Positions 52,558 to 60,596 of a stretch of DNA of 64,000 nt are shown here, piece by piece. The stretch's first letter is position 1; the number at the start of each line of letters is the position of its first letter. The notes beneath the pieces were generated by a model, which worked only from the letters and a program-made list of their open reading frames with translations, was not told the origin of the DNA and did not search any database. Source of the stretch: Oscillospiraceae bacterium (GTDB lineage: Bacteria; Bacillota; Clostridia; Oscillospirales; Ruminococcaceae); contig JAKSPL010000001.1 of assembly GCA_024404815.1 (NCBI GenBank), positions 62,001-126,000 on the forward strand, in the 5' to 3' direction. A program made the position numbers and the translations under genes.

Positions 52558-53187
52558 TCATATGATTGATCCAAAATCGGCAAAATGTGTTTCGAGGCGT
52601 TCCAGATGCGGCGCACCGTTGAACAGATCGTTCAGCCGCGCCGACAGACTGTCAAACAGTTCGCATTTTACATCAAAGTCCAGCGTGACGTTCTCGCCGA
52701 AATCGCTGCCGCGTTCGAGGATTTCATACTCGGGCAAAATGTAGCTGACCTTGCCGTACATCCCATAATCCATTTGCAGCCGCAGGTGCTCTGCTTCACA
52801 AAAATGCTGTATCTGCGCATTTTGCACAGCTAGTGCCGCCGCCGCGCTGTATGCGCGTGTCAGACCGCTCGCGCCAAGCAGCACTCCGCCGAAATACCGT
52901 GTCACAACGCACCCGACATCCGTCAAATCGCTCTTTTGCAGGACGCCCAGCACGGGGACACCGCCTGTCCCCTGCGGTTCTCCGTCGTCGCTGTACCGTG
53001 ACGAACCGTCCGACCGCAGGCGATATGCCCAGACATTGTGTCGTGCCTTGTGGTGTTTTCCGCGTATTTCTTCGAGTTTTGCTGTAAAATCCTCCGCTGT
53101 GGCAATCGGAAAGAGCTGCGCGATAAACTCCGACCGCTTCTCTGTCACCGATGCCTCACACGGGGCTGCAATGGTTGAGTATTCCAT
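52558..53187 (-). CDS. YigZ/IMPACT family protein
   Basis: A 209-residue protein with the UPF0029/IMPACT N-terminal domain: KRSEFIAQLFPI, HHKARHNVWAYRL, YSDDGEPQGTGGVPVL and VVTRYFGGVLLGASGLTRAY. The C-terminal domain (~140-209) is the ferredoxin-like DUF1949 type. The family is linked to translation control, but the bacterial role is unclear. It follows tmcAL by 10 bp in the same operon. Confidence 0.92.
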   Translation of the reverse strand: MEYSTIAAPCEASVTEKRSEFIAQLFPIATAEDFTAKLEEIRGKHHKARHNVWAYRLRSDGSSRYSDDGEPQGTGGVPVLGVLQKSDLTDVGCVVTRYFGGVLLGASGLTRAYSAAAALAVQNAQIQHFCEAEHLRLQMDYGMYGKVSYILPEYEILERGSDFGENVTLDFDVKCELFDSLSARLNDLFNGAPHLERLETHFADFGSII

Positions 53188-53197
53188 AGATTTCCTT

Positions 53198-54406
53198 TCA
53201 GATTCCGTCTTTTTCCGATTTGACCAGACCGATCATCGCCTTGTAGTCTGCGTCCGCAGGAGCGATCGTGCGCTGTGCCAGTCCGTAAACCGCCGTTGCC
53301 CGCGCTTCCAGATCTGCACACACCTTGCACATTCCGCCCAGTTCCGACAATTTTGCCAGAGAAGTCGCATACGGCAAGGTCGTTCCCGCCTGCTTCGCTG
53401 CCGCCAGAATATCTCTGCCGCGTTCGTTCAGGGCAAGCACTCTGCCATACGGCGGCGGTGCCTGCGTATGCTCGGGGCGAATTCCTATCATCAGGTCCAG
53501 CAGAATTCGGCGCAATCTTGCCATCGGATACCGCTTGCTCTTGATCGCAAACAGCAGCGATTCCAGAGAAGTTTCATGTGCTGCTGCGAGGATCTTATTC
53601 TCTAAGCCCTGTCCGATCTCCGGCAGTGCTGCAATTTCCTCCGTAGTTGTTGTCCGCAGTTTGTATAACAACGCACGTTCGAGATTTTCAAACCTTGCAG
53701 TCGTTCCCTGTGCCGCGCACTCCGACAATGTCTGTGCGGAAACCTCAGGCATCAGTTCGTCAAATTCCTCTGAACTGCTGTCCATCATCTGACGGATCAG
53801 CGATGCACTCGCAATATTGCCTGTCGGCACCTGCGCATCATGTTCCGCATTGCGCTTGACCGTAAACGGTGTGATTTTCAGCTTCACGGCCACCATTGCT
53901 TTGAGATACTCGATTGCAAGGACATTGTTGGGCGAACTGAACAAAGATGCGACCTGATCGCCATAGGTCTGACGAATCACCGTCTGTAATGCTTTCGGAT
54001 ACGAGGAACCGCGGCGCATCAGTTCTTCCAGTTCCGGACGCCTGCCACAGGCATATGCCGCCTTGACTGCCTGTGTCAGCATTCCAAGATCGCCGCACTC
54101 GCTGCCAAACGACAATTCATCCACACAGCTTAATCCCTTCAACAGATAGATTGCGCCGCGGGCATAGACCTCCGCAGGACTCAGACAATATGCGACAGGC
54201 AGCTCAATCACCAGATCTGCACCGCATCTGACCGCCGCTTTTGCACGTTCGAACTTGCTGATGACTGCCACATCACCGCGCTGTACAAAATTGCCGCTCA
54301 TAATTGCAACAATATGTGTCGCACCATGCTTTCTGGTCTGCTCAATGTGATAAAGATGTCCGTTATGAAACGGATTATACTCACAAATGATGCCGCTGAT
54401 TTTCAT
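53198..54406 (-). CDS. tmcAL: tRNA(Met) cytidine acetate ligase
   Basis: A 402-residue nucleotidyltransferase-fold enzyme (formerly YlbM/DUF795). It makes N4-acetylcytidine at the elongator tRNA-Met wobble base from acetate and ATP. The N-terminus has GIICEYNPFHNGHLYHI with the HxGH ATP motif, then MSGNFVQRGDVAVISKFERA and DLVIELPVAYCLSPAEVYA. AGGAGG precedes the ATG. It is divergent from ackA, whose enzyme handles the same metabolite, acetate; this may be coincidence. Confidence 0.93.
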   Translation of the reverse strand: MKISGIICEYNPFHNGHLYHIEQTRKHGATHIVAIMSGNFVQRGDVAVISKFERAKAAVRCGADLVIELPVAYCLSPAEVYARGAIYLLKGLSCVDELSFGSECGDLGMLTQAVKAAYACGRRPELEELMRRGSSYPKALQTVIRQTYGDQVASLFSSPNNVLAIEYLKAMVAVKLKITPFTVKRNAEHDAQVPTGNIASASLIRQMMDSSSEEFDELMPEVSAQTLSECAAQGTTARFENLERALLYKLRTTTTEEIAALPEIGQGLENKILAAAHETSLESLLFAIKSKRYPMARLRRILLDLMIGIRPEHTQAPPPYGRVLALNERGRDILAAAKQAGTTLPYATSLAKLSELGGMCKVCADLEARATAVYGLAQRTIAPADADYKAMIGLVKSEKDGI

Positions 54407-54514
54407 GTCGCCTTGTCCTCCTGATTCAGATTCTTATGACCAAAACCGCCAAATAATCACAGGGATTCGCCGGCATTTTCTGCAAGCGAATTTGTCTTTT
54501 TTTCGTCAATCCTC

Positions 54515-54543
54515 TTGATTATTGACAGAATTTCGTGTATAAT
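54515..54543 (+). promoter_or_regulatory. Promoter of ackA
   Basis: TTGATT, a 17-bp spacer and TATAAT, leaving a ~70-nt leader. Confidence 0.7.
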
Positions 54544-54618
54544 TGTAGGGTAGCCCGTCTGCATTTGTTTTTCGGGTCGAATTTATTCTATTCACATCAC
54601 GAAAGGATGGATTTTACT

Positions 54619-55818
54619 ATGTTAGTTCTGGTTGTTAACGCCGGAAGCTCCTCGCTGAAATATCAGCTCATCAACATGGACGATGAAAGCGTCCTCGCAA
54701 AAGGTAACTGCGACAGAATCGGTATCGACGGTCACCTGTCCCACAAGACCGCTGACGGCAGAAAGCTGGACACCGACTGCACATTCCCGACACACACCGA
54801 AGCATTTGAAAAGCTCGTTGAGGCGCTGACCACAGGCGAATATTCCGTCATCAAGAGCATGGACGAGATCTCCGCAGTTGGTCATCGTATCGTCCAGGGC
54901 GCAGAAGTTTTCGATCGTCCCTGCCTTGTCACTCCTGAGATCATCGACCAGATCGACGGTCTGGCTGAACTGGCACCTGTTCACAACCACGCACACGCAC
55001 TTGCACTTCGTGCCTGCACCAAAGTTATTCCTGCTACCACTCCGCAGGTCGTTGTATTCGACACTGCTTTCCATCAGACTATGCCGCCGAAGGCTTATAT
55101 GTTCGGTCTGCCCTACGAAGACTATGAAAAGTATCATGTCCGTAAGTACGGCTTCCACGGCACCTCTCACCGTTTCGTTTCCGCAGCTCTCGCTGAGGCA
55201 ATGGGCAAGAACATCGAAGATCTGAAGATCGTTTCCTGCCACCTCGGCAACGGCTCTTCCATCACCGCAGTCAAGGGCGGAAAGTGCATCGACACTTCGA
55301 TGGGCTTCACTCCTCTGGACGGCGTCCTGATGGGCACTCGCTGCGGCGCTGTTGACCCGTCTGCTGTCACTTTCGTGGCATCCAAGCACGGCTTTACACC
55401 TGACGAGATGAGCCAGTACATGAACAAGCAGTCCGGCTTCCTCGGTGTTTCCGGTGTATCCTCCGACAACCGCGACATCAACGATGCAGCTGAAAAAGGC
55501 AATGCCCGCGCACAGCTCGCTTCCGATATGCTCGCATATGAGATCCAGAAGTACATCGGTTCCTACACCGCTGCTATGGACGGCATCGACGCTCTGCTCT
55601 TTACGGGCGGTATCGGCGAAAACTCCTGGGAAGTCCGTGAGCGCGTCTGCCAGAATATGTCCTACTTCGGCATCGAGATCGACGACGAACTGAACCACAG
55701 CACACGCGGCCAGCTGATGAAGCTCTCCACCCCGAACTCCAAGGTTGAGGTCTGGATCGTTCCGACCAATGAGGAACTGCTCATCGCACGCGATACCATC
55801 GCTCTGATTTCGAAATAA
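54619..55818 (+). CDS. ackA: Acetate kinase
   Basis: A 399-residue enzyme interconverting acetyl-phosphate + ADP and acetate + ATP, the main fermentative ATP step. Motifs: the N-terminal VVNAGSSSLKYQL, HRIVQGAE, FDTAFHQTMPP, RKYGFHGTSHRFV, CHLGNGSSITAV, MGTRCGAVDP, and FTGGIGENSWEVR. Full length. The start follows GAAAGGATG at about 10 bp. Codon choice is strongly biased (CTG, AAG, GGC, TCC), as expected for high expression. No pta gene is adjacent. Confidence 0.97.
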   Translation: MLVLVVNAGSSSLKYQLINMDDESVLAKGNCDRIGIDGHLSHKTADGRKLDTDCTFPTHTEAFEKLVEALTTGEYSVIKSMDEISAVGHRIVQGAEVFDRPCLVTPEIIDQIDGLAELAPVHNHAHALALRACTKVIPATTPQVVVFDTAFHQTMPPKAYMFGLPYEDYEKYHVRKYGFHGTSHRFVSAALAEAMGKNIEDLKIVSCHLGNGSSITAVKGGKCIDTSMGFTPLDGVLMGTRCGAVDPSAVTFVASKHGFTPDEMSQYMNKQSGFLGVSGVSSDNRDINDAAEKGNARAQLASDMLAYEIQKYIGSYTAAMDGIDALLFTGGIGENSWEVRERVCQNMSYFGIEIDDELNHSTRGQLMKLSTPNSKVEVWIVPTNEELLIARDTIALISK

Positions 55819-55852
55819 TCAAATTCGATACTAATATTATAGCACGCAAACA

Positions 55853-55913
55853 GCCAAAAACGCAAGACTATTTCATTTGTGACTTTCCACAAATTTCTCT
55901 TGCGTTTTTTGGC
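55853..55913 (+). terminator. Terminator of ackA
   Basis: The long stem GCCAAAAACGCAAGA pairs with TCTTGCGTTTTTTGGC, and an ATTTGTG/CACAAAT stem lies inside. Confidence 0.7.
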
Positions 55914-55941
55914 TATTGCGTTAATACAGGAGGGGTACTGC

Positions 55942-56367
55942 ATGAAAAATCTGGATTCATTTCACAATGAGATTATGGCGGCAAAATTCGAAGCACTCTA
56001 CAAAGAAGCGGAAGAAGCACGCAAAAATGCCTATGCGCCATATTCGGGATTTCAGGTTGGTGCGGCACTCCTGACAGATAACGGCAGCATTTATCGCGGT
56101 GTCAATGTCGAAAACGCTTCGTATCCGCTGACAAACTGTGCAGAACGCTCTGCTGTTTTCGCAGCGGTATCAGGCGGAGAACGTCATTTTACTGCCATCG
56201 CAATCTGCGGCGGAAAAGGCACAGATACGAAGGTTCCATGCTATCCATGCGGCGCATGCAGACAAGTATTGTCCGAATTTTGCGGCAAGGATTTCCCTGT
56301 GATCCTCTCGGACGGCGTTTATACCCTCGGCGAACTACTGCCATACAGTTTCCAACTGGAAAAATAA
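55942..56367 (+). CDS. cdd: Cytidine deaminase
   Basis: A 141-residue zinc enzyme converting cytidine to uridine for pyrimidine salvage. Motifs: YAPYSGFQVGAALLTD, NVENASYPLTNCAERSAVF (catalytic Glu and first zinc Cys), and PCYPCGACRQVLSEF (the other zinc ligands). The start at MKNLDSFHNE follows AGGAGGGG. It lies downstream of the ackA terminator and ~95 bp before the OppA-like gene. Confidence 0.95.
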   Translation: MKNLDSFHNEIMAAKFEALYKEAEEARKNAYAPYSGFQVGAALLTDNGSIYRGVNVENASYPLTNCAERSAVFAAVSGGERHFTAIAICGGKGTDTKVPCYPCGACRQVLSEFCGKDFPVILSDGVYTLGELLPYSFQLEK

Positions 56368-56463
56368 TTTGAACATTTACAGGCGCACAGAATTTGTTCC
56401 GTGCAGCTGTAAATCTTCACACACAGATAGATATATGAACAAAAGAAACAGGAGGAGAACGCG

Positions 56464-58116
56464 ATGCGACATCCCTCAAAAAAACTTACAGCATTGATCG
56501 TAGTCGGTACGCTGCTGTTCACGCCGCTGACTGCCTGCGGAAATGACGACAATCCGAACGAAGGCTCGGGACATTCATTTGCATACACGCTGGTTGGAAA
56601 TCCCGACACCCTCGACCCGCAGCTTGCCGTAAACGATTCTGCAAAAATGGTACTTGGGAACCTGTTCGAAGGGCTGTTTACGATTGATGAATCGGGCAGC
56701 CTGAAACCGGCGCTTGTCACGGATTATTCCGTTTCCGAGGATGGACTGCGTTACCTGTTCACCCTCCGCGAAGATTCGTTCTGGTACGATGAAATGCACG
56801 AAGATACGCAGTTCAGCAAAGACAATGCGGTTGCAGTTACCGCGTCCGATTTTGTCTACGCATTTCAAAGAATGTTCAATCCGCTGTACCAGTCCCCCTA
56901 CCGCGAAACATTCGCCTGCATCCAGAATGCGCAGGATATTATCGACGGGAAACAGGACTACACGATGATCGGTGTCTATGCGAAAAAGTCGAATCAGCTG
57001 GAAATTCGTTTAGATACGCCAAACGCAAATTTCTTGCAGCTTCTGGCTTTGACTGCCGCGCTTCCCTGCTCCGAGGTATATTTTGATAGTACCAAAGGAC
57101 GCTACGGACTCGACGAAAATTCCATCATCGGCAACGGCGGTTTTGCGATGCAGCGGTGGCTGTATGACCCTTACGGCAAATACAATGTCATTCAGCTTTG
57201 CCGCAATCCGCTTGCAAACGATGTTTCGCACGTATTCCCCATTGATCTGAGTTTCTTCATCGAAGCTAGTGATAATGACGCAGCTTCGTTGTTTGCGGCT
57301 GGTTCGACCGACTGTTATGTCACGACACAGACCTCCATGCTCTCGCGCACAGGCATCACCACACAGTCCGCATACAGCATGACGCTCGGTCTGGTTGCCG
57401 CGCCGAATTCGCCCTACGCCGATCCGCAGGTGATGAATGCGTTAGCGTTGGCACTTGACAGAGAAAAGATTTCTGCAAATGATGGCGATGTCAAAACCGC
57501 ATACGGGATTTTGCCGCCTGCTGTTACACTTTTGAACAAAAGCTGCCGCGAGTTAATTGCGGAAAATGTCTACAACCGATTCAACGTGGAAGATGCGAAA
57601 CTTGCCCTTGCAGAAGGGTTGTTTTCGCTCGGACAAGAGGATTTACCGGAGGGAAAAATCCTCGTATCATCTGGTGTTATGGACTATGAGCCGCTATGTT
57701 CTGCCATAGAGATCTGGGAACAAAATCTGAATATTCATATGAGCATTGATGAGGTTTCAGAACGAGATTATCAGAATAAGTTAAATAAGCATGATTATAT
57801 ACTGGCATTGATTGCCGTTTCGGGAGATTCACAGGATGCTTCTTCTACATTCGAGGATTTCCTCGTAAATCCGAACATTTCATGTGACAACGAAACAGCG
57901 ATCCGTGAATGGCTCAGCGGTGCATCTCAGGCAGAAAATTTCAATGCCTGCGTGGAACTGTACCGCAATGCAGAAACGTCGATTTTACAGGATAATTGCT
58001 TCATCCCCCTGTTCTATAAGAATCGGTATCTGCTCTGTCAGGAGGGCGTTTCAGACGTTGTGTTTAATCCGTTCAGCGGACAGTTGAATTTCTATAATGC
58101 TAAACATTTTGATTGA
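56464..58116 (+). CDS. OppA-like peptide-binding lipoprotein
   Basis: A 550-residue solute-binding lipoprotein (SBP family 5). Lipobox LTAC at ~22-25, then the typical early motif NPDTLDPQLAVNDSAKMVLG and NLFEGLFTIDESG. The later DFVYAFQRMFNP and ANALALALDREKI-like segment (here MNALALALDREKISAN) also fit. It captures oligopeptides for an ABC importer, but no opp permease or ATPase gene is nearby, so it is an orphan. The ATG is 7 bp after AGGAGGAGA. Confidence 0.9.
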   Translation: MRHPSKKLTALIVVGTLLFTPLTACGNDDNPNEGSGHSFAYTLVGNPDTLDPQLAVNDSAKMVLGNLFEGLFTIDESGSLKPALVTDYSVSEDGLRYLFTLREDSFWYDEMHEDTQFSKDNAVAVTASDFVYAFQRMFNPLYQSPYRETFACIQNAQDIIDGKQDYTMIGVYAKKSNQLEIRLDTPNANFLQLLALTAALPCSEVYFDSTKGRYGLDENSIIGNGGFAMQRWLYDPYGKYNVIQLCRNPLANDVSHVFPIDLSFFIEASDNDAASLFAAGSTDCYVTTQTSMLSRTGITTQSAYSMTLGLVAAPNSPYADPQVMNALALALDREKISANDGDVKTAYGILPPAVTLLNKSCRELIAENVYNRFNVEDAKLALAEGLFSLGQEDLPEGKILVSSGVMDYEPLCSAIEIWEQNLNIHMSIDEVSERDYQNKLNKHDYILALIAVSGDSQDASSTFEDFLVNPNISCDNETAIREWLSGASQAENFNACVELYRNAETSILQDNCFIPLFYKNRYLLCQEGVSDVVFNPFSGQLNFYNAKHFD

Positions 58117-58132
58117 ATAAGGAGAGAATTTC

Positions 58133-58897
58133 GTGAAAGCTGTTACTTGGAATGTCAATGGATTGAGAGCGTGTGAAAAGAAAGGATTTGCAGACTTTTT
58201 CGCACAGATAGATGCAGATTTTTTCTGCATTCAGGAAACAAAAATGCAAGTAGATCAGCTGGATTCGTTAAATTTTCATTGGGACGGCTATCACGCATTC
58301 TGGAATAGTGCTGAAAAAAAGGGATATTCGGGAACCGCCATTTTCGCAAAACAGGAACCGATCTCCGTTCAATACGAAATGGAAACAGGCGGCGTGTCCA
58401 ATGAAGGCAGAGTCATCACGCTCGAATACCCTGAATTTTATCTCGTAAATGCGTATGTTCCGAATGTCCGCAGAGATCTCGAACGCATTCCGCTCCGCAT
58501 GGAATGGGAAGATGCGCTCCGTCAACATTTGCTCGATTTAGACGCAAAAAAGCCCGTTTTGTATTGCGGAGACCTGAATGTTGCGCATCAGCCGATCGAC
58601 CTCAAAAATGCAAAACCGAACGAGGGAAACGCCGGCTACACATTGGAGGAGCGCGGAAAAATGACGGAGCTGCTTGCTTCCGGCTTCACTGATGCATTCC
58701 GTCACCTCTACCCCGAACGCACCGATGCCTATACTTGGTGGTCATACATGGGGCACGCAAGAGAAAAGAATGTCGGCTGGCGTATCGACTACTGGATTAC
58801 ATCAAACCGCGCATCTGCGAAGATTTCAGATGTCATTATTCACGCTGATATTCTCGGAAGCGACCATTGCCCTCTCGAAATGCAAATTGATTTTTGA
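58133..58897 (+). CDS. xth: Exodeoxyribonuclease III / AP endonuclease
   Basis: A 254-residue DNA-repair nuclease of the ExoIII/ExoA family. Motifs: VTWNVNGLRACEKKGF, CIQETKM (metal-binding Glu), YCGDLNVAH (catalytic Asp/Asn), VGWRIDYWI and the final GSDHCPLEM with the active His. The start is GTG at 58133, preceded by AAGGAGAG. It lies 16 bp after the OppA-like gene and ends just before a hairpin that overlaps the yabP start. Confidence 0.95.
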   Translation: MKAVTWNVNGLRACEKKGFADFFAQIDADFFCIQETKMQVDQLDSLNFHWDGYHAFWNSAEKKGYSGTAIFAKQEPISVQYEMETGGVSNEGRVITLEYPEFYLVNAYVPNVRRDLERIPLRMEWEDALRQHLLDLDAKKPVLYCGDLNVAHQPIDLKNAKPNEGNAGYTLEERGKMTELLASGFTDAFRHLYPERTDAYTWWSYMGHAREKNVGWRIDYWITSNRASAKISDVIIHADILGSDHCPLEMQIDF

Positions 58898-58901
58898 AGC
58901 A

Positions 58902-58967
58902 CACCGCCCCCTGTTCTATGCCGCGGTTTCGCCGCATATGCTGGAACAAAGGAGGCGGTTTTTTTGG
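58902..58967 (+). terminator. Terminator-like hairpin containing the yabP ribosome site
   Basis: ACCGCC pairs with GGCGGT, with CCTGTTC/GAACA and an inner ATGCCGCGG/CCGCAT-type stem between them. Seven T residues follow at 58959-58965. The yabP AAAGGAGG and its TTG start lie within or just after the stem, so folding would block both transcription and initiation. Confidence 0.55.
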
Positions 58968-59227
58968 ATTCTGCACAGAATGCCATCCTCGAAAATCGGG
59001 AGAAACTTCTGCTGTCCGGTGTCACAGCCATCGACAGTTTTGACGACCGCGCTGTTTTGCTGTATACACAGCTTGGAGAATTGACAGTTCTTGGTCGAAA
59101 TCTACATATCAGCGCACTTTCCATTGATTCCGGAGAAGTTTCGGTCACGGGCGAAATTCAGGCACTTCGCTACGGGGACAAGGACAAACAAGCTCCCCTC
59201 TCTTTTTTCAGAAGGCTGTTCCGATAG
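58964..59227 (+). CDS. yabP: Sporulation protein YabP
   Basis: An 87-residue protein with the YabP/YqfC fold signature: LLLSGVTAIDSFDDRAVLLY, LGELTVLGRNLHISALSID, and GEVSVTGEIQALRY. It is needed for spore formation in Bacillus. No ATG or GTG is available; the start is TTG at 58964, 8 bp after GGAGG. It heads yabP-yabQ-divIC-yabR in the order seen in Bacillus. Confidence 0.88.
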   Translation: MDSAQNAILENREKLLLSGVTAIDSFDDRAVLLYTQLGELTVLGRNLHISALSIDSGEVSVTGEIQALRYGDKDKQAPLSFFRRLFR

Positions 59228-59228
59228 T

Positions 59229-59660
59229 ATGATGTCTGAACACATCGCGTCAATTTCCGAGCAAACACGCCTTTTTCTTGGGAGCTGTCTGCTTGGACTC
59301 CCGATTGGAATGCTGTTGGATGTTTTCCGCCTGCTTCGCCTTGCTCTCCCACACCGCACAATCGCCGTTTTCCTCGAAGATGCGATATTTATGATACTCT
59401 CGATTTTTACCGTTCAAAGCTACGCCGTCATGTTTGCACACAGTCAGATGCGCGGCTTTTTCATCGTTGGCGCACTTCTCGGACTTCTGCTCTACCTGCT
59501 CACGATCGGTGCTGTCTGGATGCGGATCCTTCATAAATTCCGACGATTTTTCGACAGTATCCCTGTCTTCCTTTGCATGATTTGGAAAAAATCCATCCGA
59601 TTTTTTGTAAGATGTTCTGAAAAGCTCTCTTTTTTCAGAAAAAGCGAAAATAACTCTTGA
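59229..59660 (+). CDS. yabQ: Spore cortex biosynthesis protein YabQ
   Basis: A 143-residue membrane protein starting one base after the yabP stop. It has about three to four hydrophobic helices: LFLGSCLLGLPIGMLLDVFR, EDAIFMILSIFTVQSYAV, and GFFIVGALLGLLLYLLTIGA. A basic C-terminal tail follows. The pattern G-x3-GxxxDxxR is characteristic of YabQ. It is translationally coupled to yabP. Family knowledge places it in the forespore outer membrane, needed for cortex. Confidence 0.87.
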   Translation: MMSEHIASISEQTRLFLGSCLLGLPIGMLLDVFRLLRLALPHRTIAVFLEDAIFMILSIFTVQSYAVMFAHSQMRGFFIVGALLGLLLYLLTIGAVWMRILHKFRRFFDSIPVFLCMIWKKSIRFFVRCSEKLSFFRKSENNS

Positions 59661-59685
59661 CCTTCCGTGAAATCCGTAGTATAAT
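59657..59685 (+). promoter_or_regulatory. Promoter of divIC-yabR
   Basis: TTGACC, a 17-bp spacer and TATAAT. It begins within the last codons of yabQ and would uncouple division genes from the sporulation genes. Confidence 0.75.
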
Positions 59686-59759
59686 GAATATGTATATTGG
59701 AGTATTGTAGATACTCTTTCAAAAAGACAGAAGCCCATCATGCCATTAGGAAGGATTCT

Positions 59760-60086
59760 ATGGAACGCAATAAACCACTGCGGAAACAGAACCAAAAAGT
59801 TCGTAACCGCATGATTTTAGAGTGGATCATTACGCGTGTGATTGTCGTTGCCTTTGTCATCGGATGTATCATTTCCATCGCAACTACGCAGTCCACCCTC
59901 ACAGAAAAGAGAGAAGAATTAAACGAAATAGAAGCTGCGATTGCCGAAATCGAAACCGATAATGTCGAACTTGAACGAATTCTCGACAGCGACGATATGC
60001 AGGCATACATGGAGAAACAGGCCATTGAACAACTCAATTATGCCTATCCAAACGAACGCAGATTCTACGATACATCGAGAGATTAA
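59760..60086 (+). CDS. divIC: Septum formation initiator DivIC/FtsB-like
   Basis: A 108-residue bitopic protein: basic cytoplasmic head, one membrane helix (~22-42, IITRVIVVAFVIGCIISIA), then a coiled coil (~45-75) and a short end with QAIEQLNYAYPNERRFYD. This fits DivIC/FtsB, part of the FtsQLB divisome subcomplex. The ATG follows GGAAGGA. Position between yabQ and an S1 protein matches Bacillus. Confidence 0.88.
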   Translation: MERNKPLRKQNQKVRNRMILEWIITRVIVVAFVIGCIISIATTQSTLTEKREELNEIEAAIAEIETDNVELERILDSDDMQAYMEKQAIEQLNYAYPNERRFYDTSRD

Positions 60087-60116
60087 ACCTCTCAGAAAAG
60101 ACGAGGTACCACTTTT

Positions 60117-60560
60117 ATGCAGGTTGAAATCGGTCAAATCTATGAAGGTCAGGTCAAAAGCATCACTTCGTACGGTGCTTTTGTGGAGATGACCACAGAG
60201 GATGACCAGAATCCCGTCACGGGTATGGTACATATCTCCGAAATTGCCAACGACTTTGTCCGCGATATTCACGACTTTATTCACGAGAATGACACGGTGA
60301 AAGTCAAGGTGCTCGGAAAAAACGAACAGGGAAAAATCAGCCTTTCCATCAAGCAGGCACAGCCAAATGAGGAAAAGCCGATCCGCCGTAAGCCGCGGGA
60401 TTTCCAGAAACCGCGTGTTTACGAGCCAAAGCAGTCTGTTCCGCAGTCCGAGATGAGCTTTGAAGATATGCTTCTGCACTTCAAACAATGCAGTGAGGAG
60501 AATATCTGCGCGCTGAAACGCGGTAGTGAGCGGAAAGGCGGCTCACGCAGCAGAAAATAA
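60117..60560 (+). CDS. yabR: S1 RNA-binding domain protein YabR
   Basis: A 147-residue protein; residues 1-75 are an S1 OB-fold (VEIGQIYEGQVKSITSYGAF, GMVHISEIANDFV, VKVLGKNEQGKISLSIKQ). The rest is a basic, probably disordered tail (KPIRRKPRDFQKPRV) with a short helical patch. It is homologous to Bacillus YabR by domain and by position after divIC. Its function is not firmly known; RNA binding is expected from the fold. Confidence 0.9.
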   Translation: MQVEIGQIYEGQVKSITSYGAFVEMTTEDDQNPVTGMVHISEIANDFVRDIHDFIHENDTVKVKVLGKNEQGKISLSIKQAQPNEEKPIRRKPRDFQKPRVYEPKQSVPQSEMSFEDMLLHFKQCSEENICALKRGSERKGGSRSRK

Positions 60561-60563
60561 TAC

Positions 60564-60596
60564 AAAAGGCATCCCATAGACGGGATGCCTTTTTTG
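60564..60596. terminator. Bidirectional terminator between yabR and the clostripain gene
   Basis: AAAAGGCATCCC/GGGATGCCTTTT perfect stem between convergent genes. Confidence 0.85.

Noticed and set aside
54622..55698. Minus-strand open frame of ~358 codons in ackA
   Set aside because: Antisense to acetate kinase, whose strong codon bias keeps the opposite frame free of stops.
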